DNA of 50,118 nucleotides from Terriglobia bacterium. Its GTDB lineage: Bacteria > Acidobacteriota > Terriglobia > Bryobacterales > Bryobacteraceae. A program made the translations under genes and the position numbers. The notes below the pieces were generated by a model. The model had not been told where the DNA came from, ran no database searches, and worked only from the letters and a program-made list of their open reading frames with translations. The number at the start of each line of letters is the position of its first letter. Within the stretch, counting starts at the first letter, position 1. Of the stretch, positions 10,098 through 19,137 are shown piece by piece. The DNA lies in contig JAJPJN010000165.1 in the NCBI GenBank assembly GCA_021324185.1, positions 1 through 50,118 of the forward strand, in the 5' to 3' direction.

Positions 10098-10247
10098 TTA
10101 ATCGCGCGCCACGGTGTTGGAAACTTCTGCGCGCCGGACGAAATATAGTTTTTCGAGCTGGCGGCAGATCTCGTTTGCAACACGCTCGGTCTTTTCGTCT
10201 TCGTCCAGTTCCAGCTCGATTTTGATGTACAGATCGACTCTCTTCAT
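10098..10247 (-). CDS. Conserved-looking 49-residue hypothetical protein
   Basis: A short frame filling the gap between two plus-strand genes: start MKRVDLYIKIELELDED, end VRRAEVSNTVARD, TAA stop at 10098-10100. It has alternating charged and hydrophobic positions (beta strand then an amphipathic helix ERVANEICRQLEKLYFVRRAEV) that look like a real beta-alpha-beta unit rather than chance reading. Its stop is 2 bases from the stop of the upstream convergent gene. It resembles a small ferredoxin-fold or ACT-like fragment. No function can be given. Confidence 0.55.
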   Translation of the reverse strand: MKRVDLYIKIELELDEDEKTERVANEICRQLEKLYFVRRAEVSNTVARD

Positions 10248-10277
10248 TTCGACTGATCCGATAATAGCCGGTAGTCC

Positions 10278-10925
10278 ATGCCAAATCCGGTTCTTTGCAA
10301 AATCTGCGGCAAGCGCCGCGCACGCCGGCTCTGTCCGGCCGTGCAGGGCGATATTTGTAGCCTGTGCTGCGGAACGGAACGGGAAGTTTCACTCTCCTGC
10401 CCGCTCGAATGTGAATATCTCCAGGAGGCGCACCTGCATGAAAAGCCCGTGCCGGTTCGGGAAGACGAGATTCTTTATCCGGAGATACGCGTCACAGAAG
10501 AATTCCTCCGGGACCATGAAGAGCTGGTGCTGTTCTGCGTTTATTCACTTTTGCAGGCCGCGCTTAGAACTTCCGGCGCGGTGGATGCGGACGTGATGCC
10601 GGCGCTCGAAGCGCTGATACAGACACTGCGAACACTGCAATCCGGCCTGGTGTACGAGACGCGGCCCGAGAATTCCATTGCGGCGGCCATTCAACGCGAT
10701 TTTTCCAAGTCGCTTGCCGATTATGAGAAGCTGCGGCAGGAGCGCGAAGGTCTTTCCGCACCTCGGACTTCCGATGTGCTGTCGGTGCTTGTTTTTCTAC
10801 ACCGGCTGGGGCAGCAGAATCAGAACGGGCGTCCGCGCGGCCGCATGTATTTGGGTCTGCTGCGGCGGATGACGCAGGACCTGAATCTGGGAGTCGAAGA
10901 AGGCGCTCCGAGCATCATTCTATAG
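10278..10925 (+). CDS. Cys-rich N-terminal protein (zinc- or cluster-binding), unknown function
   Basis: 215 residues. The first 48 hold eight cysteines (C7, C10, C19, C27, C30, C31, C41, C45) in a CxxC...C...CxxCC...CxxxC pattern that could bind two zinc ions or an iron-sulfur cluster. The rest is helical, with VLFCVYSLLQAAL (about 80-92) and YEKLRQEREGLSAP. No signal peptide. It is followed 7 bases later by a ferredoxin reductase-like gene, so an electron-transfer role is possible but unproven. Confidence 0.7.
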   Translation: MPNPVLCKICGKRRARRLCPAVQGDICSLCCGTEREVSLSCPLECEYLQEAHLHEKPVPVREDEILYPEIRVTEEFLRDHEELVLFCVYSLLQAALRTSGAVDADVMPALEALIQTLRTLQSGLVYETRPENSIAAAIQRDFSKSLADYEKLRQEREGLSAPRTSDVLSVLVFLHRLGQQNQNGRPRGRMYLGLLRRMTQDLNLGVEEGAPSIIL

Positions 10926-10932
10926 AGAGGGA

Positions 10933-11637
10933 ATGCTGAAAGCCAAACTGCTGAACTGGAAAGAGCTGGCGCCCGAGGTGCATCATTTCGAATTCGAGGT
11001 GCCGGGCGTCGAAGACTTCTCGTTCACGCCGGGCCAGTTTATCTCCGTAATCGATCGCGAGAACGGCAGAGAGATTACACGCGCCTATTCGATTGCATCG
11101 CCGCGCGGCGGCAACAAATTCGCCCTGTGCCTGAATCGCGTGCCCAACGGCATCGTGTCGCGCTGGTTGTTTGAATTGAGTCCTGGCGATGAGGTGGAAA
11201 TACACGAGCCGCTCGGCTACTTCACGCTGCGCCATCCGGGAAGACGCGCGGTTTTTATTGCGACCGGCACAGGCATCGCGCCCTTCCGCTCGATGCTGCT
11301 CGACCATCTGCCGCGCACCCAGCCGCACGTCACGCTGCTGTTCGGCGTCCGCTATGAAGAGGGCTTGCTGTACCGGGATGAGCTTGAAAGACTGGCGGCT
11401 GAATATCCGAACTTCCGATTCATTCCTACGATCACCCGCCCGACCGGGAACTGGCGCGGCCGCACCGGGCGCGTGCAATCGCATCTCGATGAAGCGCTCG
11501 CGATTCGTACTCCGGAAGAGCTGAGCACAGTGGACGTTTACATCTGCGGCTTGAAAGAGATGGTTGATGACGTGCGCAAAGAGCTGAAGCAGCGCGGCTT
11601 CGACCGCAAGCAGATTATCTACGAGAAGTACGACTAG
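10933..11637 (+). CDS. Ferredoxin-NADP(+) reductase-like flavoprotein
   Basis: 234 residues, two domains: an FAD-binding beta barrel with TPGQFISV and RAYSIASP (flavin site), and an NAD(P)-binding half with ATGTGIAPFRSML and DVYICGLKEMVDDV. The order and size match FNR-type oxidoreductases that pass electrons between NAD(P)H and ferredoxin or flavodoxin. No 2Fe-2S domain is fused. It ends EKYD like several bacterial members. It overlaps the convergent kinase by 4 bp at the 3' end. Confidence 0.9.
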   Translation: MLKAKLLNWKELAPEVHHFEFEVPGVEDFSFTPGQFISVIDRENGREITRAYSIASPRGGNKFALCLNRVPNGIVSRWLFELSPGDEVEIHEPLGYFTLRHPGRRAVFIATGTGIAPFRSMLLDHLPRTQPHVTLLFGVRYEEGLLYRDELERLAAEYPNFRFIPTITRPTGNWRGRTGRVQSHLDEALAIRTPEELSTVDVYICGLKEMVDDVRKELKQRGFDRKQIIYEKYD

Positions 11638-12581
11638 ACAATGATCCTGGTCAACTGCGTCTGCGGGTAAATCTCTTTCGTCTGCTCAAAGTTTGCGAGC
11701 GTGATTCCCGGCAGTTTCGATGACGCGGTGCCCGCAGCTACACCCCAGCGAAGCGCGTCGCCAAAGGATTCCCCATTCGTCAGAGCCCAAACGATTGCGG
11801 CCGACATAGCATCGCCTGCACCGATCGGACACACGGAACGGATCTGCGGGGGAGTCACTTCGAGCACGCCTTCCGATGAGGTAGCCGCAATCGCACCCCG
11901 GCTGCCTAACGATAAGATGACCGATTTGGCGCCGAGAGCCTTAATGCTCTGCACGGCGTCGATCTGCTGGGAGCGCGTGATCAGCGCTGTGTTCAACAGG
12001 CGTTCGGCTTCGGACTGATTCGGCTTTACGATGGTGGGCTGGCCTTCGAGCCCGTGAAGCAGCGAGTCGCCGTCGGTATCCAGAAATGTTTCCACTCCAT
12101 GCCGGGCGGCTAGTTCGATCAGCTTTGTATAAAAGTGCGTGTCCATTCCGGGCGGCGCGCTGCCGCACAACATGAGCCAGGAAGCGTTTGGAAGCAGCTT
12201 TTTTACCGACTCAAAAATGCGGTCCTGCTCAATATCGCTGAGCTTGGGGCCGCGCTCGTTCAGCTTCACGGAGAGCCCCTGCTGGTCGGAGATCGTGATA
12301 TTCAAGCGGATATTGCTGCGAATTTTGACCAGCTCTTTGTCGAAGGAATCCTGCTTGAGCTCCTCCTCAAATTTCCGCCCCACATCGCGTCCTGATGAGG
12401 TGGTAATGGCGGTTGTTTTTGCGCCAAAGCTGGTGAGGACGCGCGAAACGTTAATTCCGCGGCCGCCTGCGGCTTCGGAAGTGGATTCGATATAAGCCCG
12501 GTCTTCAAAGACGAGGCGGTCTACGGTGACAATTCGATCGACCGCCGGATTGACGGTGAGTGTAAGGATTGTTTTTTCCAC
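11634..12581 (-). CDS. PfkB-family hexose kinase (1-phosphofructokinase type)
   Basis: 315 residues. Ribokinase-fold signatures: an N-terminal substrate motif LTVNPAVDRIV, the GGRGINVSRVL glycine-rich signature and the catalytic/anion-hole motif CPIGAGDAM, where the Asp is the base. The N-terminus resembles 1-phosphofructokinase (FruK) and tagatose-6-phosphate kinase (LacC) rather than adenosine or ribokinases. No PTS genes lie nearby, so the substrate is uncertain. 1-phosphofructokinase versus 6-phosphofructokinase-2 cannot be separated here. Confidence 0.88.
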   Translation of the reverse strand: MEKTILTLTVNPAVDRIVTVDRLVFEDRAYIESTSEAAGGRGINVSRVLTSFGAKTTAITTSSGRDVGRKFEEELKQDSFDKELVKIRSNIRLNITISDQQGLSVKLNERGPKLSDIEQDRIFESVKKLLPNASWLMLCGSAPPGMDTHFYTKLIELAARHGVETFLDTDGDSLLHGLEGQPTIVKPNQSEAERLLNTALITRSQQIDAVQSIKALGAKSVILSLGSRGAIAATSSEGVLEVTPPQIRSVCPIGAGDAMSAAIVWALTNGESFGDALRWGVAAGTASSKLPGITLANFEQTKEIYPQTQLTRIIV

Positions 12582-12657
12582 TAGAAGGGCAAAGGACGCG
12601 GCCCGGAGGACACCCCGGCGCCGCCAAACAGAAATGAAATGCCTACGGTTTTCCGGT

Positions 12658-12677
12658 GGCGCGCCTGAAAGCGCGCC
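12658..12677. repeat. GC-rich hairpin, 7-bp stem
   Basis: Perfect inverted repeat GGCGCGC / GCGCGCC with a 6-base loop CTGAAA, followed on the plus strand by CGTTTT. It lies between two minus-strand genes. The T-run follows only on the plus strand, so it is not a good terminator for the upstream zinc-ribbon gene. It could end plus-strand antisense transcripts or be a short repeat element. Confidence 0.4.
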
Positions 12678-12696
12678 CGTTTTGCCGGTGCGTTTC

Positions 12697-13326
12697 TCAA
12701 GACGAGCGTCTCCGCGGAAACTTGGCTCCCAGGATGCCGCCTAAACCCGGCAGCACAGTGAGTAACAAAAAGAAGAACGGCAAGGCAATGAGCAACTGCA
12801 TAAGAAACTGATGCTGGCTCATCGAAGCGAGTGGCGAATACTGCGGGAAGCGAGCCCACATGCCTCTGAGCTGCTCCCAGCCTTGCGGGTCCGAGACGGC
12901 GACCGCGGTCATTGCAAATATCACGGCGAAGACAAGAAACAGCCAGAAGCCGGTCATCCATCCAAGGCGTGCGGCGGCCGCGGCAGTGAGCGGTTGTTTG
13001 GCTTTTTGGTTATATAAACGCGTGGCGATAAATCCAGCCGCGCAGAGTACAACGGGCAGCAAGGGCTGGAATAGCATGCCAACTACCACCATGGCCACCA
13101 GCGTTACTGCGGCTACGCCGACAGTAATCCACAGCGCTCGTGAATTGCGAAACGATACTCCGGGGGCAGCAGGCGCAGAAGGGGATAGCGGCAGCGGAAC
13201 AGGCGCAGGCGCCGTTTCCTGCGCAGCCAGCCGGGCCAGATCTTCTTCGTATTGAGGCTTGCCGCACTTATGGCAAAAGCGAGCATCGTCCGGAAGAACG
13301 GCGCCGCAGGTACAACGAGGGCTCAC
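12697..13326 (-). CDS. Zinc-ribbon membrane protein, unknown function
   Basis: 209 residues, GTG start preceded by AGAGG. The N-terminus is a zinc ribbon (C5, C7, C18, C21: CTCG...FCHKCGKP), followed by a Pro/Ala-rich linker (about 30-55) and four hydrophobic helices (about 63-80, 84-101, 122-143, 175-195). Zinc-ribbon plus multi-helix architecture is common in uncharacterised bacterial membrane proteins. It diverges from the dehydrogenase gene at 13364. Confidence 0.75.
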   Translation of the reverse strand: MSPRCTCGAVLPDDARFCHKCGKPQYEEDLARLAAQETAPAPVPLPLSPSAPAAPGVSFRNSRALWITVGVAAVTLVAMVVVGMLFQPLLPVVLCAAGFIATRLYNQKAKQPLTAAAAARLGWMTGFWLFLVFAVIFAMTAVAVSDPQGWEQLRGMWARFPQYSPLASMSQHQFLMQLLIALPFFFLLLTVLPGLGGILGAKFPRRRSS

Positions 13327-13363
13327 ACCTCTAGTGTACGGCTAAGATGACAAAGGACTCAGG

Positions 13364-14341
13364 ATGCCGAAACCTAATTTGCTGGTGGTGATGCCACCGG
13401 GCCACTACGCTCTGCGCAACCTGGAACCACTGCGTGAGGTGGCGGAGATACACGTTGGCGTGGATGCCGAGACGCTCAGGCGGTACGGCCCTACGGCGGA
13501 CGTGATTCTCTACTCCGGCATGGTGGGCGGTGTGCCGTTTGCCGAAGTGTGGCGCGTTGCGAACCACGTAAAGTGGGTGCACTCATTATCGGCAGGCGTA
13601 GAGAGCGCGCTGATTCCCGAATTCGTGACCAGCAGCGTTCCATTGACCAATGCACGCGGCGTATTCGCGCCATCACTGGCGGAATTCGCGATTCTCGGGA
13701 TGCTTTATTTTTACAAACGAGTACGGCGTCTGGTTGAGAATCAGCGCGCTCACCGGTGGGACGATTTTCTAGTGGACTGGCTGCGCGGCAAGATAATGGG
13801 CGTGGTCGGCTATGGGGAGATCGGGCGTGAGTGCGCGCGCCTGGCGAAGGCACTGGGGGTCAAAATTTATGCCACGCGGCGCAATCCCGAGCGCTCTCAA
13901 AACGATCCGATCGTGAGCCGCATTTTTCCACTGGCCGACTTGCATCAAATGCTGGCGGAGGTGGACGTCGTGCTGGCGGCAGCGCCGTTAACTCCGGAAA
14001 CGAAACACATGATCGGCAAAGCGGAATTCGCCATTATGAAACCTTCTGCCATTGTGATGAATGTGGGCCGGGGGCCGGTGATCGATGAGCAGGCTCTCAT
14101 TGAAGCGCTGCAGAACGGGCAGATTGCTGCAGCAGCTTTAGATGTATATGAAGTGGAGCCGCTGCCCAAAGAGAGCCCGTTGTGGGACATGGAGAATGTG
14201 TTGATTTCGCCGCATTGCACCGACAGAACAACGAATCCGGACTGGCTGGACCTGAGCGTTGAATGCTTTGTCAACAATTTTCACCGCTTCCTCAAGGGTG
14301 AACCGCTGAACAATGTTGTGGATAAGAAAGCAGGATATTGA
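13364..14341 (+). CDS. D-2-hydroxyacid dehydrogenase family protein
   Basis: 325 residues. The Rossmann nucleotide motif GVVGYGEIG sits mid-protein, as in this family where the NAD domain is inserted in the catalytic domain. The catalytic Arg-Glu-His set is visible in NVGRGPVID, DVYEVEPLP and ISPHCTD. Members reduce 2-keto acids with NAD(P)H or oxidise D-2-hydroxyacids; the substrate (glyoxylate, phosphoglycerate or other) cannot be predicted. There is no C-terminal ACT domain, which argues against canonical SerA. Its stop is next to the start of the dehydratase gene. Confidence 0.92.
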   Translation: MPKPNLLVVMPPGHYALRNLEPLREVAEIHVGVDAETLRRYGPTADVILYSGMVGGVPFAEVWRVANHVKWVHSLSAGVESALIPEFVTSSVPLTNARGVFAPSLAEFAILGMLYFYKRVRRLVENQRAHRWDDFLVDWLRGKIMGVVGYGEIGRECARLAKALGVKIYATRRNPERSQNDPIVSRIFPLADLHQMLAEVDVVLAAAPLTPETKHMIGKAEFAIMKPSAIVMNVGRGPVIDEQALIEALQNGQIAAAALDVYEVEPLPKESPLWDMENVLISPHCTDRTTNPDWLDLSVECFVNNFHRFLKGEPLNNVVDKKAGY

Positions 14342-14346
14342 AAGTC

Positions 14347-15327
14347 ATGCAGACTGCCGAGCAAACCGTCACGCTGGAAGATGTCGAGGCTGCTGCCAAA
14401 CGGATTCACGTGCTGGCGCGACGAACGCCGGTGTTCACCTCGCGGCTGTTCGACGAAGCCGCGGGCCTGCGAACGTATTTCAAGTGTGAGAATCTGCAGC
14501 GCGGTGGCGCATTTAAGATTCGCGGCGCGACGAATTTCATTCTGTCTTTGACCGAAGCGGAGCGAAAGCGCGGGGTGGTTGCGTACTCATCGGGCAACCA
14601 TGCGCAGGCGGTGGCGATTGCGGCCGCACACGCAGGCGTTTCCGCCACCATCGTGATGCCGGCGGATGCGCCGAAGGCCAAGGTGGAATCGACGCAGGCG
14701 TATGGGCCGAAGATTGTGTTCTATGACCGGCAGCGCGAGAGCCGCGAGGCCATTGCACAGGAGATCTCGCAAAAGAGCGGGGCGGCCATTGTGCCTCCTT
14801 ATGATCATCCGTGGATTATTGCCGGTCAGGGCACTGCGGCGCTGGAGCTGTTGGGCGAGTATCCGAATCTGGATGCGCTGCTTGTGCCGTTAGGCGGAGG
14901 CGGCCTTCTTTCCGGAACGCTGCTGGTTGCAAAGGCGTTGAACCCGCAGATCGCTGTTTTCGGAGTTGAGCCTGAACTCGCAGATGACTGGCATCGCTCG
15001 CTTGCCGCCGGGCGGCCGGTGGAGATTGCGACGCCGCCAACGATTGCCGATGGATTGCGCACTCTCGTGCCCGGCAAGGTCACTTTCCCGATTGTGCGCT
15101 CGCTTGCGAATGGCGTGTTGCTGGTTTCTGAAGAAGAGATCAAAAACGCCATGCGCTTTGTGCTCAGCAGAATGAAGCTGCTGGTTGAGCCGAGTGGCGC
15201 GGTTGGCGCGGCGGCCGTTCTGAAGCGAAGGCTTCCGGAGCGGATGCGCTCCGTTGGGGTCATCCTCTCCGGCGGAAATGTCGATATGGACGTGCTGGCG
15301 CAGATCTGCAGCGCCGATAGAATCTGA
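14347..15327 (+). CDS. Threonine/serine dehydratase (PLP, fold type II)
   Basis: From the ATG at 14347 the protein has 326 residues; a TTG at 14338 that overlaps the preceding stop is an alternative. PLP lysine is K57 in GAFKIRGA; the SSGNHAQ substrate loop and GGGGLLSG phosphate loop follow. The ACT regulatory domain of biosynthetic IlvA is absent, so it resembles catabolic TdcB or serine racemase. Deaminates threonine to 2-oxobutanoate or serine to pyruvate. It is probably co-transcribed with the flanking dehydrogenase and NUDIX genes. Confidence 0.92.
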   Translation: MQTAEQTVTLEDVEAAAKRIHVLARRTPVFTSRLFDEAAGLRTYFKCENLQRGGAFKIRGATNFILSLTEAERKRGVVAYSSGNHAQAVAIAAAHAGVSATIVMPADAPKAKVESTQAYGPKIVFYDRQRESREAIAQEISQKSGAAIVPPYDHPWIIAGQGTAALELLGEYPNLDALLVPLGGGGLLSGTLLVAKALNPQIAVFGVEPELADDWHRSLAAGRPVEIATPPTIADGLRTLVPGKVTFPIVRSLANGVLLVSEEEIKNAMRFVLSRMKLLVEPSGAVGAAAVLKRRLPERMRSVGVILSGGNVDMDVLAQICSADRI

Positions 15328-15328
15328 C

Positions 15329-15874
15329 GTGCCGCCGAATCCCTGGAAAACCATTGCCTCGCGCATTGCGTATGAGAATGCGTGGATTCGCGTACGCGAG
15401 GACCAGGTGATCCGGCCTGACGGCGGTCCGGGGATTTACGGCGTAGTCGAGATCCGGCCATCGGTAGCCGTTGTGGCGCTGAATGAACGCGACGAAATCG
15501 CTCTCGTGGGCCAGTGGCGTTACACGGTGAAGCGCTACTCGTGGGAAGTTCCGCGCGGCGGCTCGCACGAAGACGAAACGGACATGCTTGCGGTGGCAAA
15601 ACGAGAGCTTGCGGAAGAAGCAGGGCTGGTGGCGGAAAATTGGCAGCGCTTAACATCAGTCGACGTCTGTAACGGGGTGGCGGACGACATGCAAACATTT
15701 TTCCTTGCCACCGGCCTATCCCAAACGGGAATGCAGCTTGATCCGGAAGAAGACATCACGGTCGCGTGGCATCCGTTTGCGGAAGCCGTGAAGATGGCGA
15801 TGGACGGGCGAATCACGGAAGTCTGTAGCATCGCGGCGATTCTGATGGTCGCGCGCGGCGTGCTGCGGCGGTAG
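15329..15874 (+). CDS. NUDIX hydrolase (ADP-ribose pyrophosphatase-like)
   Basis: The GTG at 15329, one base after the previous stop, gives 181 residues; the frame is open further upstream but only as a shadow of the dehydratase gene. The NUDIX box is complete: G-GSHED-E-7 residues-KRELAEEAGL. The SVAVVALNERDEIALVGQWRYTVKRYSWEVPRG stretch ahead of it resembles ADP-ribose/GDP-mannose pyrophosphatases that cleave nucleoside diphosphate sugars. Exact substrate unknown. Confidence 0.9.
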   Translation: MPPNPWKTIASRIAYENAWIRVREDQVIRPDGGPGIYGVVEIRPSVAVVALNERDEIALVGQWRYTVKRYSWEVPRGGSHEDETDMLAVAKRELAEEAGLVAENWQRLTSVDVCNGVADDMQTFFLATGLSQTGMQLDPEEDITVAWHPFAEAVKMAMDGRITEVCSIAAILMVARGVLRR

Positions 15875-15896
15875 GCGTGCTGGCATCCTATAAGTA

Positions 15897-16874
15897 GTGA
15901 ATTTGAAATCGAGTCAAGGGCGCAAGCGGTTTGCGCGCTTTGCCTGGGTGGTACTGGCGTACAACATTCCCGTTATTTTGTGGGGCGCGTACGTGCGCGT
16001 CTCGTTTTCGGGCGACGGGTGCGGGGCGAACTGGCCGCTGTGCGGCGGCGGACAAGTGATTCCGCAGCATATGGCGACACCGCGCCTCATCGAATTTACG
16101 CATCGCGTGATGACCGGCGGGGATGTGGCGATCGCGATGGCAATGCTGCTGTGGGCGTTTCTGGCGTTTCCAAAACGGCATAGCGTGCGGCGGTACGCAT
16201 CGCTATCGCTTATCTTTCTGTTCATCGAGGCGTTGCTCGGAGCAGGCCTGGTGCTGTTTCGTTATGTGGCCAAAGACCAGTCTGCCGGGCGAGCCTGGTA
16301 CCTTTCGATGCATCTCACGAATACATTGCTGTTGCTCGGCGCATTAACGGCAACCGCGTGGGCGGCGTATCGCGACCGCCCGGAAAACCGAATCTTCGAT
16401 GCGCCGCGCTCAGTGTTGGCGGGCTTGTGTATCGCGGTGGTGGTCAGCATTACGGGCGCGATTGCCGCCTTGGGTGACACTCTCTTTCCGGCTGCCTCTG
16501 TGTCCGGGGGTCTGCAACAGGATTTTGCCGCAACGTCCAGCATGCTGCTTCGGCTGCGTATATTCCACCCGGCGGTGGCAATCGCAGGCGCGGCTTACCT
16601 GCTTTGGATGACAACGCGGTTTATGAAGCGGGAAAATGAAGAACTGCGAACCGCCGCTAGCGCGGTGATGTCACTTACCATTGTGCAGATCTCGGCCGGA
16701 GCCATTAACGTGTCGCTGCTTGCGCCGGTCTGGATGCAGCTTACGCATTTGCTGATCGCCGACCTGCTGTGGATCGCATTAGTTTTCTTGGCGCTTGAAA
16801 CGCAAGCTCAAACGATTTGCCGCGACATCGCCTCGGAGGTATCGAGGCCCATGCTGTCGATTTCTGAAAAGTAA
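15897..16874 (+). CDS. CtaA/COX15-family heme A synthase-like membrane protein
   Basis: 325 residues, GTG start, about eight membrane helices. It opens with LAYNIPVILWGAYVRVSFSGDGCGANWPLCGG, including the conserved G-C..WPLC pattern, and keeps the paired histidines EFTHRVMTG, SMHLTN, IFHPAVA and QLTHLLIAD that bind hemes in CtaA. The family oxidises heme O to heme A for aa3 oxidases; a cytochrome oxidase subunit III gene occurs at 35103. The last 67 bp overlap the convergent oxidoreductase gene. Confidence 0.87.
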   Translation: MNLKSSQGRKRFARFAWVVLAYNIPVILWGAYVRVSFSGDGCGANWPLCGGGQVIPQHMATPRLIEFTHRVMTGGDVAIAMAMLLWAFLAFPKRHSVRRYASLSLIFLFIEALLGAGLVLFRYVAKDQSAGRAWYLSMHLTNTLLLLGALTATAWAAYRDRPENRIFDAPRSVLAGLCIAVVVSITGAIAALGDTLFPAASVSGGLQQDFAATSSMLLRLRIFHPAVAIAGAAYLLWMTTRFMKRENEELRTAASAVMSLTIVQISAGAINVSLLAPVWMQLTHLLIADLLWIALVFLALETQAQTICRDIASEVSRPMLSISEK

Positions 16875-18214
16875 ACACGGCGGCCTTCGTCCATCGCGAT
16901 GTTTGACAGGATAACGGAAGTGGAATCGGCAAGGCCCACCTCTACATCCGCTTTCGGACGCGCGCCACGTTTGGCATCGGCGAGGAAGCTTTCGAGTTCT
17001 GTATCCACCGGATTGCGATCTTCCGTCGGCAGCAGAATGCCCTTGCTGTAAAGCCAGCGGCGAGCCAGCTTCGTTTCGCGCGTCAGAAAAGAATCGTTTT
17101 TCCAATCGACCTGCGTTTCCGGCGTAATGATGGGAATGCCCTGCTGCGGCCCGGCAAGAGCAAACGTTGCGCCTGCTTTTGTTTCTGTTGCGGGCGTGCC
17201 CGGAGTGACGGTGGTAGGCGCCGGCTCCCGATACCAGAGCGCGGTGGGCAGCGCATTATCGCTTCCCAATGTGAACTCCACCGCACCGGCCGTGCCCATC
17301 ACGATCATGCCGAATTCCGGCCTTTGCGAATTCAGGATGGGCAGATGCTGATTGGTGGTGATGGCGCTGTACGTGAGCTTCCGGCCCTCCGGATAGCTCA
17401 AGATGAGCTGAATGTTGTCCCAGATGGTGCGGCCATCTCTCCACGTATCCAGGCCGCCGACTCCCACGACAAAATCCGCGTGGTTTCCGACGAACCAGTC
17501 AGCGACGTCGATCTGATGGGAAGCGAGTTCGGCGGTCAGGCCGCCTGATGTTTCGCGGAAAAGCCGCCAGTTCTTCGGGTTATCCTTGCCGCCCGGCTTC
17601 ATGGTCCAACCGGGATTCCGATGCCATTGCCCCCACATATGAGTGACATCGCCCAGGATGCCCTGATCGATCATGTTCTTGATGGATTGGAAATAGATGC
17701 TATAGCGGCGCTGTAGCCCGACTTGCAGCGTCTGATTGGGATGCTGCTGCGCCAGCGCGCGCAGCGCGTGCACTTCCTCAGGCTTGAAGACCAAACTCTT
17801 TTCGCAGAACGTTTGCTTTCCGGTGAGAAGGCTGTCGCGCGTGATGGGGAAATGCACATACAGCGGAACCGCAATCAAAACAGCTTCCACGTCTTTATCA
17901 GCCAGAAGTTCGCGATAGTCTTTATACTTTTTCGGGTTGGTTTTGATGACGTTTGCGGCGTTGTCGAGCGCTTCCTGATTGATGTCGCACAACGCCGTGC
18001 AGTGGCCGGAATCGATCCTCTTCAGATGGTCCAAAAGGTAGGCGCCGCGGCTGCCGGTTCCGATCATTCCGAATTTGATCTGATCGCTGGGCGTGCGTGC
18101 GTTGAGAATAGCGGGCGCTGAGCCGAGCGTGGCTGCGGCGATACCGGTGGCAGCGCCGATTTTCATTACATCGCGGCGGGACAGGTCATTTTGCTCTGAA
18201 TTCGACATTTGCAA
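16808..18214 (-). CDS. Tat-exported Gfo/Idh/MocA-family oxidoreductase
   Basis: 468 residues. The N-terminus has a twin-arginine signal (SRRDVMKIGAATGIAAATL), so the folded enzyme is probably exported with its cofactor. The Rossmann motif GMIGTGSRG, the CEKSL variant of the EKP motif and a helix with SHQIDVADWF fit the Gfo/Idh/MocA family, often acting on sugars or glycosides with tightly bound NAD(P). The natural substrate is unknown. The 3' end runs 67 bp into the heme A synthase gene on the other strand. Confidence 0.9.
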   Translation of the reverse strand: MQMSNSEQNDLSRRDVMKIGAATGIAAATLGSAPAILNARTPSDQIKFGMIGTGSRGAYLLDHLKRIDSGHCTALCDINQEALDNAANVIKTNPKKYKDYRELLADKDVEAVLIAVPLYVHFPITRDSLLTGKQTFCEKSLVFKPEEVHALRALAQQHPNQTLQVGLQRRYSIYFQSIKNMIDQGILGDVTHMWGQWHRNPGWTMKPGGKDNPKNWRLFRETSGGLTAELASHQIDVADWFVGNHADFVVGVGGLDTWRDGRTIWDNIQLILSYPEGRKLTYSAITTNQHLPILNSQRPEFGMIVMGTAGAVEFTLGSDNALPTALWYREPAPTTVTPGTPATETKAGATFALAGPQQGIPIITPETQVDWKNDSFLTRETKLARRWLYSKGILLPTEDRNPVDTELESFLADAKRGARPKADVEVGLADSTSVILSNIAMDEGRRVYFSEIDSMGLDTSEAMSRQIV

Positions 18215-18219
18215 TCAGT

Positions 18220-19134
18220 TTAGTTGAATTCCGATTGCCGTGGATCTGCTTCTATCGAGTCTACAATGACCCGCGCGGACCATTCCGCCCCGGCGAGCAG
18301 AATCAGCGTGCCAATGAACGACCAAAGGATGATGCTGATGGATTGCACGAACGGCGGAACTTCCCGGGATAGTTTGGCGCGCAAATAGGGCCAAGTGGCA
18401 ATGTTGATCCATTTCGAAATTTCAAGCAGTATCGCCACGGCAGCCGAGGCCGGGATAACGCGCCTGACCGGAATCCGGGTATTGGGCAGAAGCCAGTAGA
18501 TGAGAAAGATCATCAGCATGGTGATGGGAAGAGCCGTTATTTTGAGCGCAACGGCTTGGAGAATGGCGCTCCAGCGGCTGGTTCCAAAGGTGGAGGTGAG
18601 GAACTGCACGTTGACCGTGGTGAGGCAGATGGACGCAAGCACCAGCACACCGCAGGCGAAGATCAGGCCCAGGCTGATCATCTGGTTACGCAACAAGCTG
18701 CGGTTCTCTTTAACGCGCCAGATGCGATTTAAGGCAACTTCGAGCGGCGTGAAAATGGCGTTGGCAGTAAAGAACAACAGGAAAATGGAAAACCAACTGA
18801 ACCTGCCGGGCGCGGCTATTTTGAGCGAACCCAGGAAATCGACGCCGAAATTGGCTGGGAAGTAATCGTTCAGAGTCTGGTAAATGATCTTTACCGCGGC
18901 TTGCCAATGCAGCAAGGAACGGCAGAGAAGAATCATCGCGACCAGAAAAGGAAAGAACGAGATGAGGACGTTGGCCGCTACGGCGAAAGAAAAAACGTGG
19001 ACTTCGGTTTGCAGCAGGAACCGCAGGGAGAGCAAAATGCTGCGCCACAGCCCGCGCCAGGTACGGATGCGGATTAAGGGCGCCAGATAAAAAGGATCTT
19101 TTCGCCCCGCTAGCGGGGTGGGAGCAGTGCTCAC
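18220..19134 (-). CDS. YihY/BrkB-family inner-membrane protein
   Basis: 304 residues, six predicted helices. Family landmarks are FAVAANVLISFFPFLVAMILL near the start, FTPLEVALNRIWRVKENRS and SISIILWSFIGTLILLAGAEW at the end. The family was once called ribonuclease BN but is a membrane protein of unsettled function. It ends 5 bases before the oxidoreductase start and starts 3 bases after the lipoprotein stop, so the three minus-strand genes form one likely transcript. Confidence 0.88.
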   Translation of the reverse strand: MSTAPTPLAGRKDPFYLAPLIRIRTWRGLWRSILLSLRFLLQTEVHVFSFAVAANVLISFFPFLVAMILLCRSLLHWQAAVKIIYQTLNDYFPANFGVDFLGSLKIAAPGRFSWFSIFLLFFTANAIFTPLEVALNRIWRVKENRSLLRNQMISLGLIFACGVLVLASICLTTVNVQFLTSTFGTSRWSAILQAVALKITALPITMLMIFLIYWLLPNTRIPVRRVIPASAAVAILLEISKWINIATWPYLRAKLSREVPPFVQSISIILWSFIGTLILLAGAEWSARVIVDSIEADPRQSEFN

Positions 19135-19137
19135 AGT

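Noticed and set aside
12658..12677. Hairpin as a terminator of the zinc-ribbon gene
   Set aside because: The T-run follows only on the plus strand, opposite to that gene; kept only as a repeat.
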